DNA of 64,000 nt from Thermus hydrothermalis (GCF_022760925.1 NZ_JAKTNT010000002.1:124001-188000), one strand, 5' to 3'; positions 24,268-33,706 are shown, counted from the stretch's first letter. Numbers and translations: made by a program. The notes: generated by a model not told the origin, from the letters alone.

Positions 24268-25340
24268 GCGGGAAGGTCCTGAGGGGGAGGGAGTTCCTCC
24301 CCCTCGTTCTCTTCTGGGGCGTCCACCTCCACCTTCATCACCTCCCTTAGGAGGCTTGTGGCGTAGCTCCCCTTGGGGAGGAAGAAGGCGAGCCAAAGGC
24401 CTTCCGGGCTTTCCTCGAGGCGCCAGTCCGCAAGGGGTACCCGGATGGGCCGCCTGGCCCCCCGGCGGGCCCTGAACTCCTCCCGCCTCAGGTCAAAGCG
24501 GGCCAGGATCTCGTCCTCCAAGGCCCGGGCTTCCCCTTGGGCCTCCGGGTACTTCTTGCCGAAGAGGGGCCCCGTGGCGCTGATCTCTAGCCTCAGGGCC
24601 CTTTCCGCCTCCTCCGGCCTTTCCACCAAAAACTCCCCCCCCGTGGCGTGCTTCTTGGCCCAGTCCCCGGGGATGACCCGGTCGTAAAGCCCCCGCTCCA
24701 TCCTCAGGGCCACCCACTCGTTGAAGAGGAGGCTTTGCAGGCTGCCGATGAGGAAGCGCTTAAGCCAGGGGCTTCCCCGCCCCTTGCCCTTTTTCACGAG
24801 CTCGTAGCCCCTCACCGGATTAAGCCCGCCGAGGCCGAAGCGCTGGGGCCCGTAGTAGTTGGGGACCCCCTTTTCCTCCAAGAGGCGCAGGATGGCCTCG
24901 GCCCTTTCCCGCTCCTTGGCCCCCCGGATGAGGATCCGGAAGCGGTTGCCCTTGAGGTGGCCCGTGCGGAGCTTGTTGGTGTGGAGGTCGGCGGCGAGGA
25001 GCCTCACCCCCTCGAGGTTTTCCAGGAGGCAGAGGGCGTCCTCGTACTTCCTGGGGATGGAGAACCACTGCCGGGTGCGGGCGCGCTTGTCCTTTAGCCC
25101 CGCCACCCCGATCTCCTTCTCTGGCACCCCCACCTCGTCCCGCAGAAACTCCAAGACCTCCCGGGTGGTGCGGCCTTCCTTTTCCAGAAAGAGGTAGAGG
25201 TGCTCCCCTTCCCCTTGGGGCAGGTAGGCGGGCACCTCCTCCACCTGGAAGTCCTGGGGCTCCACCCGGATGGCCCCCCCTACCCCGGGGAGGTCCTGGG
25301 TGAGGAAAGGGTAGCGCTCGGGCCGATAAACGAGGTCCAT
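24264..25340 (-). CDS. truD: tRNA pseudouridine(13) synthase TruD
   Basis: 358 residues from ATG 25340; a longer start at 25376 would overlap pepF. TruD converts U13 of tRNAGlu to pseudouridine. The catalytic aspartate is in GVAGLKDKRARTRQWFSIP, the FxVxE-type N-terminal motif is VEPQDFQVEEVPAY, and the TRUD insertion domain includes NYYGPQRFG. It follows pepF after 14 nt on the same strand and is probably co-transcribed with it. Confidence 0.94.
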   Translation of the reverse strand: MDLVYRPERYPFLTQDLPGVGGAIRVEPQDFQVEEVPAYLPQGEGEHLYLFLEKEGRTTREVLEFLRDEVGVPEKEIGVAGLKDKRARTRQWFSIPRKYEDALCLLENLEGVRLLAADLHTNKLRTGHLKGNRFRILIRGAKERERAEAILRLLEEKGVPNYYGPQRFGLGGLNPVRGYELVKKGKGRGSPWLKRFLIGSLQSLLFNEWVALRMERGLYDRVIPGDWAKKHATGGEFLVERPEEAERALRLEISATGPLFGKKYPEAQGEARALEDEILARFDLRREEFRARRGARRPIRVPLADWRLEESPEGLWLAFFLPKGSYATSLLREVMKVEVDAPEENEGEELPPPQDLPA

Positions 25341-25354
25341 CCCCCCATTCTCGC

Positions 25355-27067
25355 CTAGGAGAGGGCCTTTAGCCAAGCCTCCAGGACCCCGAAGCCGTAG
25401 CGGAAGAACTCCTCCGAGGCGAGCTCTACCCCCGCTTGCCGGAGGATCTCCTTGGGGCTTTGGCTCTCCCCGGCCTTGAGGACCTCCAGGTACTTGGGCA
25501 CGAAGGCCTTCCCCTCCTCCAGGTAGCGCCCGTACAGGGCGAGGACCACCAGGTACCCGAGGGCGTAGCTGTAGGTGTAGAAGCGGTAGTGGACGAAGTG
25601 GGGGATGCCCGCCCAGGCCGCCCGGTCCAGCTCCGTCCAGGCCACGGCGTCCCCGTAAAGCCTTTCCTGCTCCCGTTGCCAGACCTCGTGGAAGGCCTCC
25701 GGGGAGAGGGCGGCTTCTTGGCGGGCCTCGAGGCTCTTCCTTTCAAAGAAGGTGTACATCACCTGGCGGAAGAGGGTGTTGATGGCGTCCTCCAGCCGCT
25801 CGGCCAGGAGGAGGGTTTTTTCCTCCCCGGAAAGCCTTTCCATGAGGAGGTCGTCCAGGAGGAGCTCGGCGAAGACGCTGGCGGTTTCCGCCAGGGGGGT
25901 GGAGGCCCCGAAGTTGAGGAGGCGTTGCCCCCGGGCCAGGTAGAAGTGCACCCCGTGCCCGAGCTCGTGGGCTAGGGTGTGGGCGCTATCCAGGTCGTCC
26001 GTGTGGTTGAGGAGGACGTAGGGGTGGGTGGAGGGAAGCCCCCCGGAGCAGAAGGCCCCGCCCCGCTTGCCGGGCCTGGGGTAGACGTCAATCCAGCGCT
26101 TTTCAAAGAACTCCCGGGCGATGGCCTCCATCTCCGGGGAGAAGCGGCGGAAGGCCTCGAGGACCAGCTCCTTCGCCTCCCCGAAGGGCACCTTGGGCTT
26201 CTCCCCCAGGGGGGCGAGGAGGTCTTGGCTTGGCGTCCTCTCCAGGCCGAGCCTTTTGGCCTTGAAGCGGTAGTAGGCCTCCACCAAGGGGTAGTGAGCC
26301 TCCGTGGCGGCGAGGAGGGCCTCAATGTCCTTAACCTCCACCTCGTCCCTTAGGGCCACGGGCTCCAAGGGGTGGCGGTAGCCCCTTAGCCTTAGCTCCT
26401 GGAGATAGTCCAGATAAACCGCGTTAAAGACGGCGCTCAGGGTGGGGGCCTCGGCCAAGAGCTTCCCGTAAAGCGCCCGGTGGGCCTCCCGCCGCACCTC
26501 GGGGTCGGGGTCGCGGCGGAGGGCGCGCACCTCCATCTCCGTGAGCTCCTTGCCCCTTAGGGAGAAGCGGAAGCGGCCCGTGTACTCCGTGTAGAACTGG
26601 CTCCAGGCGCTCCTGCCCACCAGGGCCTTCAGGTTCAAAAGCTCCTCCTCCCTCTCCGAAAGGGTGTGGGGGGCGTAGGCCCGCTGCCTCAGGAGGAAGT
26701 GGCGGAGGTCGGCGAGCCCTGGGTGGTCTAGCAGGGCCTCAAAGGCCTCCTCCGGAAGCCGCCTCAGGGCCACCTCCAGGGGCACGAGGCGGTTTCGCAC
26801 CTCGGTGAAGCGGTTCCGCACCCGGTCCAGGAGGGCCTTGGCCGCGGGGTCCTGGGTCCGGGTGGCGAAGTAGAGGCTAGCGAAGTTGAGGGGCTTGTAG
26901 GCCTTCTCCAGGGCCTCCTCGTAGCGGCGGAAGAGGCTTGGGGCCTTTTCGGGAAAGGAGAGGTCCTCGGGGTTTAGGCCTGCCGCCAGGGCGAGGGCGG
27001 CCTCGAGGTCCGCCATGATCCCCGGATCCTCGGGGCCGCTATAGAGGTCGGAAAGGTCCCATTCCAC
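25355..27067 (-). CDS. pepF: Oligoendopeptidase F, peptidase M3B
   Basis: 570 residues. It is a cytoplasmic zinc metallopeptidase cutting peptides of about 7-17 residues. The zinc site is HTLAHELGHGVHF (HExxH) near residue 360, with the second Glu helix downstream (FGASTPLAETASVFAE). The N-terminal helical lobe (LSDLYSGPEDPG...) is typical of M3B. A TATACT box at 27075-27080 (minus) lies 7 nt before the ATG, giving it a promoter independent of the Liv operon, which ends only 18 nt upstream. Confidence 0.95.
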   Translation of the reverse strand: MEWDLSDLYSGPEDPGIMADLEAALALAAGLNPEDLSFPEKAPSLFRRYEEALEKAYKPLNFASLYFATRTQDPAAKALLDRVRNRFTEVRNRLVPLEVALRRLPEEAFEALLDHPGLADLRHFLLRQRAYAPHTLSEREEELLNLKALVGRSAWSQFYTEYTGRFRFSLRGKELTEMEVRALRRDPDPEVRREAHRALYGKLLAEAPTLSAVFNAVYLDYLQELRLRGYRHPLEPVALRDEVEVKDIEALLAATEAHYPLVEAYYRFKAKRLGLERTPSQDLLAPLGEKPKVPFGEAKELVLEAFRRFSPEMEAIAREFFEKRWIDVYPRPGKRGGAFCSGGLPSTHPYVLLNHTDDLDSAHTLAHELGHGVHFYLARGQRLLNFGASTPLAETASVFAELLLDDLLMERLSGEEKTLLLAERLEDAINTLFRQVMYTFFERKSLEARQEAALSPEAFHEVWQREQERLYGDAVAWTELDRAAWAGIPHFVHYRFYTYSYALGYLVVLALYGRYLEEGKAFVPKYLEVLKAGESQSPKEILRQAGVELASEEFFRYGFGVLEAWLKALS

Positions 27068-27074
27068 GGGAGCC

Positions 27075-27080
27075 AGTATA
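27075..27080 (-). promoter_or_regulatory. Leaderless -10 box of pepF
   Basis: TATACT on the minus strand, 7 nt before ATG 27067, in the short gap after livM. Confidence 0.55.
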
Positions 27081-27084
27081 GCCC

Positions 27085-28152
27085 TTAGTAGGGCAAGGGC
27101 CAGGTGCGGAAGTAATTCCGTATCCTGCCCCAGAGGCCCACGAGGCCCAAGGGCTCCAGGATGAGGAAGAGGAGGATAAGAAGGCCGAAGGCCACGTTGC
27201 GCCAGGCGGCCAGGGTGGCGGCGTACTCGGGGCCTAAGGCCCCCACGAAGCTATTCAAGACCTCCGGGATGAGGAGGACGAAAAAAGCCCCCAAGACCGC
27301 CCCCAGGACCGTCCCCGCCCCGCCCACGATGACCATGGCCAGGTACTGGATGCTCACGCTCAAGGGGAAGTACTCCGGGGTCACCGCCTTGTAGAGCTGG
27401 GCCAAAAGCCCCCCTGCCACCCCGGCGTAGAAGGCGGAAAGGGCGAAGGCGAAAAGCTTCACCCGGGTCAGGTCTACCCCTGCCACCCGGGCGGAGAGGT
27501 CGTTGTCCCGCACGGCGTTGAAGGCCCGCCCGGCCCGGGTCATGAGGAGGCGCTTGCCGTAGAAGAAGAGGGGCAGGGCGAAGAGGAGGACCAGGTACCA
27601 AAGCCTTTCCGGCGTGTCCAGCTTGACGCCCAAGAGCTCCGCCGGGGGCAGGGTGCGCCCCCTGATCCCCCCCGTCACCGCCTCCCAGTTCTTGAAGACG
27701 TAGTCCGCCAGGAACTGGAAGGCCAAGGTGGCGATGGCGAGGTAAACCCCTTTAATGCGCAGGGAGGGGAGGGCGAGCACCAGGCCCAAAAGGGCGGCGA
27801 TGCCCCCGCCCAGGAGGATGCCCAAGGGGGCGAGGGGCCCGAAGAGGTGGCTTGCCGCATAGGCCCCCACGCCCATGAAGGCGGCGTGGCCCAAGGAGAT
27901 CTGCCCCGCTCCGCCCACCAGGAGGTGGAGCCCCAGGGCGGAGAGGGCGCCGATGGCCACCAGGGTGGCCACGTACATGGGGTAGGGCCCAAGGAGGAAG
28001 GGGAGAAGAAGGAGGAGAAGGAGAAAAACCCAGAGGGCGAGCCGCCCCAAGGGGGTGGAGGCGTAGGCCTCGTCCTCCCGGTAGGTTTCCCGCACCGCCC
28101 GGGCGAAGCGGCGGCTAAAGGCGTCGGTGAGGCTTTTAGAAAGGGCGTACAC
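27085..28152 (-). CDS. livM: Branched-chain-type ABC transporter permease LivM
   Basis: 355 residues with about ten hydrophobic segments after a cytoplasmic, charged N-terminus of about 35 residues. The family core GLHLLVGGAGQISLGHAAFMGVGAYAA and the C-terminal LRIKGVYLAIATLAFQ and VFALILIPEVL-like blocks mark it as the LivM partner of LivH. It is the last gene of the operon, 1 nt after the acyl-CoA synthetase. Substrate could be an amino acid or another carboxylate (see the synthetase). Confidence 0.93.
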   Translation of the reverse strand: MYALSKSLTDAFSRRFARAVRETYREDEAYASTPLGRLALWVFLLLLLLLPFLLGPYPMYVATLVAIGALSALGLHLLVGGAGQISLGHAAFMGVGAYAASHLFGPLAPLGILLGGGIAALLGLVLALPSLRIKGVYLAIATLAFQFLADYVFKNWEAVTGGIRGRTLPPAELLGVKLDTPERLWYLVLLFALPLFFYGKRLLMTRAGRAFNAVRDNDLSARVAGVDLTRVKLFAFALSAFYAGVAGGLLAQLYKAVTPEYFPLSVSIQYLAMVIVGGAGTVLGAVLGAFFVLLIPEVLNSFVGALGPEYAATLAAWRNVAFGLLILLFLILEPLGLVGLWGRIRNYFRTWPLPY

Positions 28153-28153
28153 C

Positions 28154-30007
28154 TTACACCTCCTGGACCTCGAGGACCGCTTCCAGCCGCCCTTCCCCCT
28201 CGAGGTAGCGGATGGGCAGGCTCACCTCTACCCGGCCCCCCTCCCCGTAAAGGGCCTGGATCACGGGGGCGTAGCGGTGCTCCACCACCTGGCGGCGCAC
28301 CTTGCGGGTGCGGGTGATCTCCTCGTCGTCGGGGTGGAGTTCCTTGGGCAGGATGGCGAAGCGCTGGATGCGGAGCTTTTCCGGCAGGGTCCGATTCACC
28401 ATGCGGATCTCCTCGGCGATCAAGGCCCGCACCTCGGGGCGCTCCGTGAGGGAGAGGTAGGTGGTGAAGGGGATGCCCCGCCTTCGGGCCCAGTTCTGCA
28501 CGTTCTCGGGGTCTAGCTCCACCAAGGCGGTCACGAAGGGCTTCCCGTGGCCCAGGACCACGGCTTCCCGGATGTAAGGGGAGTACTTCAGGCGGTTTTC
28601 CAAAAACTGCGGGGCGAAGCGGGTGCCGTCCGCCAACGCCCCCACCTCCTTCACCCGGCCCAGGATCACCAGGTGCCCCCGCTCGTCAAAGAAGCCCGCA
28701 TCCCCGGTGCGGAAGTAGCCGTCCTCCGTGAAGCTTTCCCGGGTGGCCTCCTCCTGCTGGAAGTAGCCCAGGAAGACCTGGGGGCCCTTTACCTGGATCT
28801 CGCCCTCCGGGCTTATGCGCACCTCCGTCCCCGGCAAAGGAGGCCCCACGGTTTCGGGTGGGGCGTCCCCGGTGGCGTGGGCGGTGGTGGCGGCGGCGGT
28901 TTCCGATTGGCCGTAGACCTGCCGGATGTCCAGGCCGAGGGCGCGGAAGAAGGTGAAGACCTCGTTCCCCAAAGGCGCCCCCCCGGTGACGGCGATGCGG
29001 CAGGCAGCGAGGCCTAGCCTGGCCCTTAGGGGCCTGGCCACCAGGGGGTAGAAGAGGGCCCGCTTGAGGTTTAGCCAAAGCCCCACGGGCTCGCCCCTGA
29101 ACTCCCGGCTTGCCCCTTCCAGGAGGGCGCCCATCCCCACCCGGTAAACGAAGGCCTTGAGGAAGTCGGCGTCCTGCATGCGGCTTTGGATGAGGCTCGC
29201 CATGTCCTCCCAAAGCCTCGGGGGGGCCAGGAAGAAGTCGGGCTGCACCTCCTTGAGGTCCTCCCGCAAGGTGGTGGGGTCCTCGGGGAAGTGGACCGTG
29301 GAGCCTTCCACGAGGCTTTGAACCACGGTGAGCATCTGCTCGCCGATCCAGGGCAAGGGAAGGTAGCTAAAGACCCAGGCCCCCTTCTGGAAGCCCAAAG
29401 CTTGGCGCAAGGCCTCGTGGCCGGCCAGGAGGTTTTGGTGGGAGAGCATGGCCAGCTTGCTCCGCCCCGTGGTGCCCGAGGTGGGGGCGAGGAGAGCCAC
29501 CTCCTCCGGGTGGCGCCTTCGCACCGCCTCTTCCCCCAAGCGCGCATCGCCAAAAGCCTGGCTGAACCGCCGCACCTTGCCCCGGAAGTGGCGGCTCATC
29601 CCCGCCTCCTCCCAGACCAGGACGAAATCCACCAGGTGGAGGTGGGGGTAGACCTTGTCCAGCTGTTCCTCGTCGGCCACCACGATGCCCCTGGCCCCCG
29701 TGAACTCCAGGAAGTAGCCCACCTCCTCGGGCATGGCGTCGGCGTAGATGCCCATGGGGAGGGCGCCCAGGGCCTGGGCGGCGAGCTCCGCCTCCACCCA
29801 CTCGGGGGCGTTGTGCCCCAGGATGGCGAGGACCTCGCCTTCCTTCAGGCCCAGGGCCTCTAGCCCTCCCGCCAGGCGCAAGACCTTCTCCCAAAGCTCC
29901 CGCCAGGAGGTCTTCTGCCAAACCCCAAGCCGCTTCACCCTGAGAGCCGGGGCCTCTGGGGCCTCCTTGGCGTGGCGGTAAAGGTGTTCTAAGAGGGTCC
30001 CTTTCAT
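28154..30007 (-). CDS. AMP-forming acyl-CoA synthetase (long-chain type) inside the Liv operon
   Basis: 617 residues, ANL superfamily. It adenylates a carboxylic acid and transfers it to CoA. The P-loop is APTSGTTGRSKLAML, the A5-type motif is QVYGQSETAAATT, and the hinge region GYFRTGDAGFFDERGHLVILGRVKEV precedes the C-terminal lid with a catalytic-lysine region near ITRTRKVRRQV. The domain pattern is that of FadD15-like long-chain synthetases. It lies 3 nt after livG and 1 nt before livM, so the transporter and the ligase are made together; import and activation of the same acid is inferred. Confidence 0.92.
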   Translation of the reverse strand: MKGTLLEHLYRHAKEAPEAPALRVKRLGVWQKTSWRELWEKVLRLAGGLEALGLKEGEVLAILGHNAPEWVEAELAAQALGALPMGIYADAMPEEVGYFLEFTGARGIVVADEEQLDKVYPHLHLVDFVLVWEEAGMSRHFRGKVRRFSQAFGDARLGEEAVRRRHPEEVALLAPTSGTTGRSKLAMLSHQNLLAGHEALRQALGFQKGAWVFSYLPLPWIGEQMLTVVQSLVEGSTVHFPEDPTTLREDLKEVQPDFFLAPPRLWEDMASLIQSRMQDADFLKAFVYRVGMGALLEGASREFRGEPVGLWLNLKRALFYPLVARPLRARLGLAACRIAVTGGAPLGNEVFTFFRALGLDIRQVYGQSETAAATTAHATGDAPPETVGPPLPGTEVRISPEGEIQVKGPQVFLGYFQQEEATRESFTEDGYFRTGDAGFFDERGHLVILGRVKEVGALADGTRFAPQFLENRLKYSPYIREAVVLGHGKPFVTALVELDPENVQNWARRRGIPFTTYLSLTERPEVRALIAEEIRMVNRTLPEKLRIQRFAILPKELHPDDEEITRTRKVRRQVVEHRYAPVIQALYGEGGRVEVSLPIRYLEGEGRLEAVLEVQEV

Positions 30008-30010
30008 GGC

Positions 30011-30760
30011 TTAGGCATGGCCCAGGTAGGCTTCCACCACCTTGGGATCCTTTCGTACCCCTTCCGGGGGCCCGTAGTAAAGCACCTCCCCATAGGAGAG
30101 GACCAGGACCCTGTCGGAAAGCTCCAGCACGGCCCTTAGGTCGTGCTCCACCCAAAGGAGGGTGACCCCCCATTCCTCCCGGGCGTCCAGGAGGAAGCGG
30201 GCCAGGTCCTGCTTCTCCTCTAGGGCGAGGCCCGCCATGGGCTCGTCCAGGAGGAGGAGTTTGGGGCGGCCCGCCAGGGCCCGGGCCACCTCCACCCGTT
30301 TTTGCAGGCCATAGGGGAGCATTCCTGCCGGGGCGTGGCGGTAGGGGGAGAGGTGGAGGTAGTCCAGCACCTCCTCGGCCCAGGCCCTAAGCCGCCACTC
30401 CCTTTCCGCCTTGGGGAGGCCCAAGGGGTAGCTGGGGAGGGCGAGCTCCGCTCCCAGCTTCACGTTGTCCAACACGCTCATGCCCCGGAAGATCTCTAAG
30501 CCCTGGAAGGTGCGGCCAAGGCCCATGCGGGCCCTTTCCTGGGGGCTTTTCCCCTTGAGGCTTTGCCCCAGGAAGACCACCTCTCCCTTTTCCGGCTCGT
30601 ACACCCCGGAAAGGACGTTGAGGAGGGTGGTCTTGCCCGCCCCGTTGGGTCCGATGACGGCGAAGAACTCCCCCTCGGTCACGGCGAAGGCCACCCCGGC
30701 CAGGGCCTTGACCCCCTTGAAGGAAAGGTGCAGGTTTTGGGCCTCGAGGATCACCCCCAT
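30011..30760 (-). CDS. livG: Branched-chain-type ABC transporter ATP-binding protein LivG
   Basis: 249 residues from ATG 30760, which overlaps the livF stop as TGATG. Walker A is GPNGAGKTTLLN, the signature is seen in a degenerate form as GMLPYGLQKRVEVARALA, Walker B is KLLLLDEPMAGLA and the H-loop is LLWVEHDLRAV. The GLQ form of the signature in place of LSGGQ is usual for LivG. With LivF it energises LivH/LivM. Confidence 0.95.
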   Translation of the reverse strand: MGVILEAQNLHLSFKGVKALAGVAFAVTEGEFFAVIGPNGAGKTTLLNVLSGVYEPEKGEVVFLGQSLKGKSPQERARMGLGRTFQGLEIFRGMSVLDNVKLGAELALPSYPLGLPKAEREWRLRAWAEEVLDYLHLSPYRHAPAGMLPYGLQKRVEVARALAGRPKLLLLDEPMAGLALEEKQDLARFLLDAREEWGVTLLWVEHDLRAVLELSDRVLVLSYGEVLYYGPPEGVRKDPKVVEAYLGHA

Positions 30761-31536
30761 CACACCCACCTCTTCCGCCTGCGGTAACGGCGGGCCTGCC
30801 GGAAGCCCACCTCCTCCTTGCCCAGGTAAAACTCCATCACGTCCTGGTCCTCTCTGGCAGCCGCTTTGTCCCCCTCAAAGACCACCCGGCCCCGCTCCAA
30901 AACATAGACCCGATCCACGATGGCCAGGGCAGCCCGGGCGTTTTGCTCCACCAGGAGGAGGCTTAGCCCTTTTTCCCGCCGGAGGGCGTCCAGGGTCCGC
31001 ATCACCTCCTCCACCAGCTTCGGGGCGAGGCCCAAGGAGGGCTCGTCCACCACGAGAAGCCTAGGGCGGGTGAGGAGGGCCATGCCCAAAAGGAGCATCT
31101 GCTGCTCCCCTCCCGAGAGGTAGCCCGCCTGCTCGTGGCGGCGCTCGTAGAGGCGGGGGAAGCGGGCGAAGACCTCCTCTATCCCCTCCTTGAGCTCCCT
31201 GGGGCTTAGGCGGTGGCCCGCCGCCACCAGGTTCTCTAGGGGCGTGAGGTAGCGGAAGAGGGGCCTGCCCTCCAACACCGCCGTGAGGCCCATCCTGGAG
31301 AGGCGCACGGGGTCCAGGTGGGTGGTGTCCTGGCCGAGGAAGCGGATGTGCCCGTCCAGAACCCGCCCCTCAAACTTGGAAAGAAGCCCGGCCACGGCCC
31401 TCACCAGAGAGCTTTTCCCCGCCCCGTTGGGGCCCAAAAGCGCCACCGCCTCCCCGTCCCCCACCTCCAGGGAAACCCCGTCCAGGGCCAGGATCACCCC
31501 GCGGTAGACCACCTTGAGGTTCTCCACGGAAAGCAT
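30760..31536 (-). CDS. livF: Branched-chain-type ABC transporter ATP-binding protein LivF
   Basis: 258 residues from ATG 31536, overlapping the livH stop as TGATG. Walker A GPNGAGKSSLVR, signature YLSGGEQQMLLLG, Walker B RLLVVDEPSLGLAP and H-loop LLLVEQNARAA are intact; the GLAP after Walker B is typical of LivF. The C-terminal tail is lysine/arginine rich (RRYRRRKRW). Confidence 0.95.
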   Translation of the reverse strand: MLSVENLKVVYRGVILALDGVSLEVGDGEAVALLGPNGAGKSSLVRAVAGLLSKFEGRVLDGHIRFLGQDTTHLDPVRLSRMGLTAVLEGRPLFRYLTPLENLVAAGHRLSPRELKEGIEEVFARFPRLYERRHEQAGYLSGGEQQMLLLGMALLTRPRLLVVDEPSLGLAPKLVEEVMRTLDALRREKGLSLLLVEQNARAALAIVDRVYVLERGRVVFEGDKAAAREDQDVMEFYLGKEEVGFRQARRYRRRKRWV

Positions 31537-32411
31537 CACACCCTCTCAATCTGCCGTTCGCCCAAAAGCCCGTAAGGCCTCACCAAGAGCACCAGAAGGA
31601 CCACCAAGAAGGGCAAGGCCTCGGTGAAGCCCGGGAGAATGGGTTCCAGGTAGCGTTGGGAAAGGGCCTCCAAGACGCCCAGCAAGAACCCGGCGAGAAG
31701 CGCCCCGCCCACGGAGTCCAAACCCCCCAGGATGGCCACGGGGAAGACCTTCATGCCGAAGAAGACCAGGTTGTGCCCCACCCCGCTCGCCACCGCCAAA
31801 AGCGCCCCCGCCAAGGTGGCGAGGAGGGCGGAAACCCCCCAGACCCCGGCCAGGATGCGGGCGGTGGGGATGCCCAGGGCCAAGGCGGCCACCTCCCGCT
31901 CGGAAATGGCCCGTACCAGGATGCCGTATTTGCTCCGCCTTAGAAGCCATAGAAGGCCAAGCCCTAGAGGGAGGGCCAAAAGCAGGTTCCACACCGCCCG
32001 GGAGGACACAAACACGCCCCCTGCCTGGAACCCCAGGTCCGGCAGGCTTCCTGCCAGATACTTGAGGTCCGGCCCCCAAAGGAGCTGGACCCCCCCGTCC
32101 AGGGCCGCCGCCAGGCCGATGGTGGCCATGATGACCGCCACCACGTTCCGGCCCAATAGGGGCCTTACGAAACCCCGTTCCACCAAGACGCCGAAGAGGA
32201 AGGCCAGGGGCAAGGCGCCCAGGATGGCCAAGGGGAGGGGCAGGAAGAGGGCGAAGGTGTAGGTGAGGTAGGCCCCCACCAGCAAGAACTCCCCGATGGC
32301 GAAGTTCACCACGCTGGTGGCCCGGTAGACCAGGACGAAACCTAACGCCAGGAGTCCGTAAAGGGCTCCGTTGGCTAGGCCGCCCACGAGGTAGGGCAGG
32401 AGGTCGGACAC
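31536..32411 (-). CDS. livH: Branched-chain-type ABC transporter permease LivH
   Basis: 291 residues, eight or so hydrophobic segments. The N-terminal LVGGLANGALYGLLALGFVLVYRATSVVNFAIGEF is the LivH hallmark, split here as the NGALYGLLALG and VVNFA blocks; GGLDSVGGALLAG near the C-terminus is the family EAA-like region. It follows livK after a 36-nt gap holding a weak inverted repeat (AGGCC / GGCCT). Confidence 0.95.
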   Translation of the reverse strand: MSDLLPYLVGGLANGALYGLLALGFVLVYRATSVVNFAIGEFLLVGAYLTYTFALFLPLPLAILGALPLAFLFGVLVERGFVRPLLGRNVVAVIMATIGLAAALDGGVQLLWGPDLKYLAGSLPDLGFQAGGVFVSSRAVWNLLLALPLGLGLLWLLRRSKYGILVRAISEREVAALALGIPTARILAGVWGVSALLATLAGALLAVASGVGHNLVFFGMKVFPVAILGGLDSVGGALLAGFLLGVLEALSQRYLEPILPGFTEALPFLVVLLVLLVRPYGLLGERQIERV

Positions 32412-32447
32412 GGATCCTCCAAGGGGGTAGGCCGAAAGGGGAGGCCT

Positions 32448-33632
32448 TTAGGCCAGCTTGATCCAGTCGGTGATGGCGTTGAAGCGCCCGTCCCGCACGC
32501 TCGCCCGGTAGAGCTTGGTGTAGGGCAGGCGGTGATTGACGAACTGGTAGCTCCGTTGCAGGCCCAGGCCGTTGTAGTCCCCGAGCTTTTCCAGGTGCTC
32601 CACCAACCCGGCCCGGGTGAGCTTCCCCGCCGCCGCCGCCCGGCGCATGGCCTCGGCCACGGCCAGGGCCACGGCCAGGCTACCCATGTAGTAGGTGGGG
32701 CGGTAGGAGGTGTCCCGGCCCTTGCGCTGGCGGAACCTGCGCATCTCGTCCACGGCGGGCACCAGGGTGTCGTACCAGTAGGCGTTGTGGTAGGTGACGG
32801 TGAAGCCCTCCGCCGCCGGGCCCGCCCGCTGGATGAGGGCGAGCTCCGCCGAGTAGTACGTGCCCATGAACCGGGCCTGCAAGCCCTGCTCCCGGGCGGT
32901 GCGGAGGATGAGGGGCTCCGCGGAGAGGGCGTAGCCTTGGAGGATCACGTAATCGGGGTTGGCCCGACGGAGGTTCAGCACCACGGGGGTGGCGTCGGTG
33001 AAGGCGGCAGGGGTTACCTCCTCGTGCACCACCTCCATGCCCAGGGCCTTGGCCCGTTCCTTCACGTAGGGGATGGGGTCGCGGCCGAACTCCGTGTTGG
33101 AGTAAACCAGGGCGATGCGGGCCCGGGCCTTCTCCAAGCGGATCTGGCGCAGGAGGGCCTCCATCATGTCGTTGTAGGTGGGGCCGAAGACGAAGATGGT
33201 GGGGTAGGTCTTGGGGTCGGCGAGCTCGTTGGCGAAGCTGGTGGCGGAGTAGGGGAGGCCCAGGCGGGCGATCTCGGGGGCCAGGGCCTTGGAAAGCCCC
33301 GTGGAGTCCCCGTAGACGAAAAGGAGCTCGTCTGGCCTTTCGCGGGAAAGGACCCGGTTGAAGGCGGCGGTGCCCTTGGCCACGTCGTAGCCCGTGTCCT
33401 CCACGATGAGCTCAAGCCTACGGCCGCCGATGCCGCCTAGGACCTCGTTCACGTAGTCCACCCCGTCCACGAAGCCTTCCCGCCCGGCGTTCCCGGCGAA
33501 GGCGAAGGGCCCCGTGAGGGGCAGGAGGGTGGCGAGCTTCACCGGCCTGGCCTGGGCCAAGCCGATGTACGGCACGCCCAAGGCCGCCAAGGAACCCACG
33601 CCCACTTTCCGCAAAAACTCCCTGCGCTTCAT
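32448..33632 (-). CDS. livK: Branched-chain-type ABC transporter substrate-binding protein LivK
   Basis: 394 residues from ATG 33632 with a GGAGGC ribosome-binding site; the frame extends to 33692 but that part is promoter. The signal peptide begins KRREFLRKVGVGSLAAL and has a twin-arginine pattern (RRxFL), suggesting Tat export and hence folding, or cofactor binding, before secretion. The mature protein is a periplasmic-binding fold type I receptor (VKLATLLPLTGPFAFAGN; later YNDMMEALLRQIRLEKARARIALVY). Ligand not known. Confidence 0.93.
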   Translation of the reverse strand: MKRREFLRKVGVGSLAALGVPYIGLAQARPVKLATLLPLTGPFAFAGNAGREGFVDGVDYVNEVLGGIGGRRLELIVEDTGYDVAKGTAAFNRVLSRERPDELLFVYGDSTGLSKALAPEIARLGLPYSATSFANELADPKTYPTIFVFGPTYNDMMEALLRQIRLEKARARIALVYSNTEFGRDPIPYVKERAKALGMEVVHEEVTPAAFTDATPVVLNLRRANPDYVILQGYALSAEPLILRTAREQGLQARFMGTYYSAELALIQRAGPAAEGFTVTYHNAYWYDTLVPAVDEMRRFRQRKGRDTSYRPTYYMGSLAVALAVAEAMRRAAAAGKLTRAGLVEHLEKLGDYNGLGLQRSYQFVNHRLPYTKLYRASVRDGRFNAITDWIKLA

Positions 33633-33663
33633 GTTTGCCTCCTTCCCGCTTTGCTTGCGGCCA

Positions 33664-33692
33664 ACATAACACGGGGGCTTTTCCCCCGTCAA
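33664..33692 (-). promoter_or_regulatory. livK: livK operon promoter with hairpin in the spacer
   Basis: -35 TTGACG (33687-33692) and -10 TTATGT (33664-33669) on the minus strand with a 17-nt spacer. The spacer carries a 7-bp inverted repeat ACGGGGG / CCCCCGT (33671-33677 and 33683-33689, loop CTTTT), a possible operator between -10 and -35. Confidence 0.65.
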
Positions 33693-33706
33693 CGGGCCTT
33701 GCGGAC

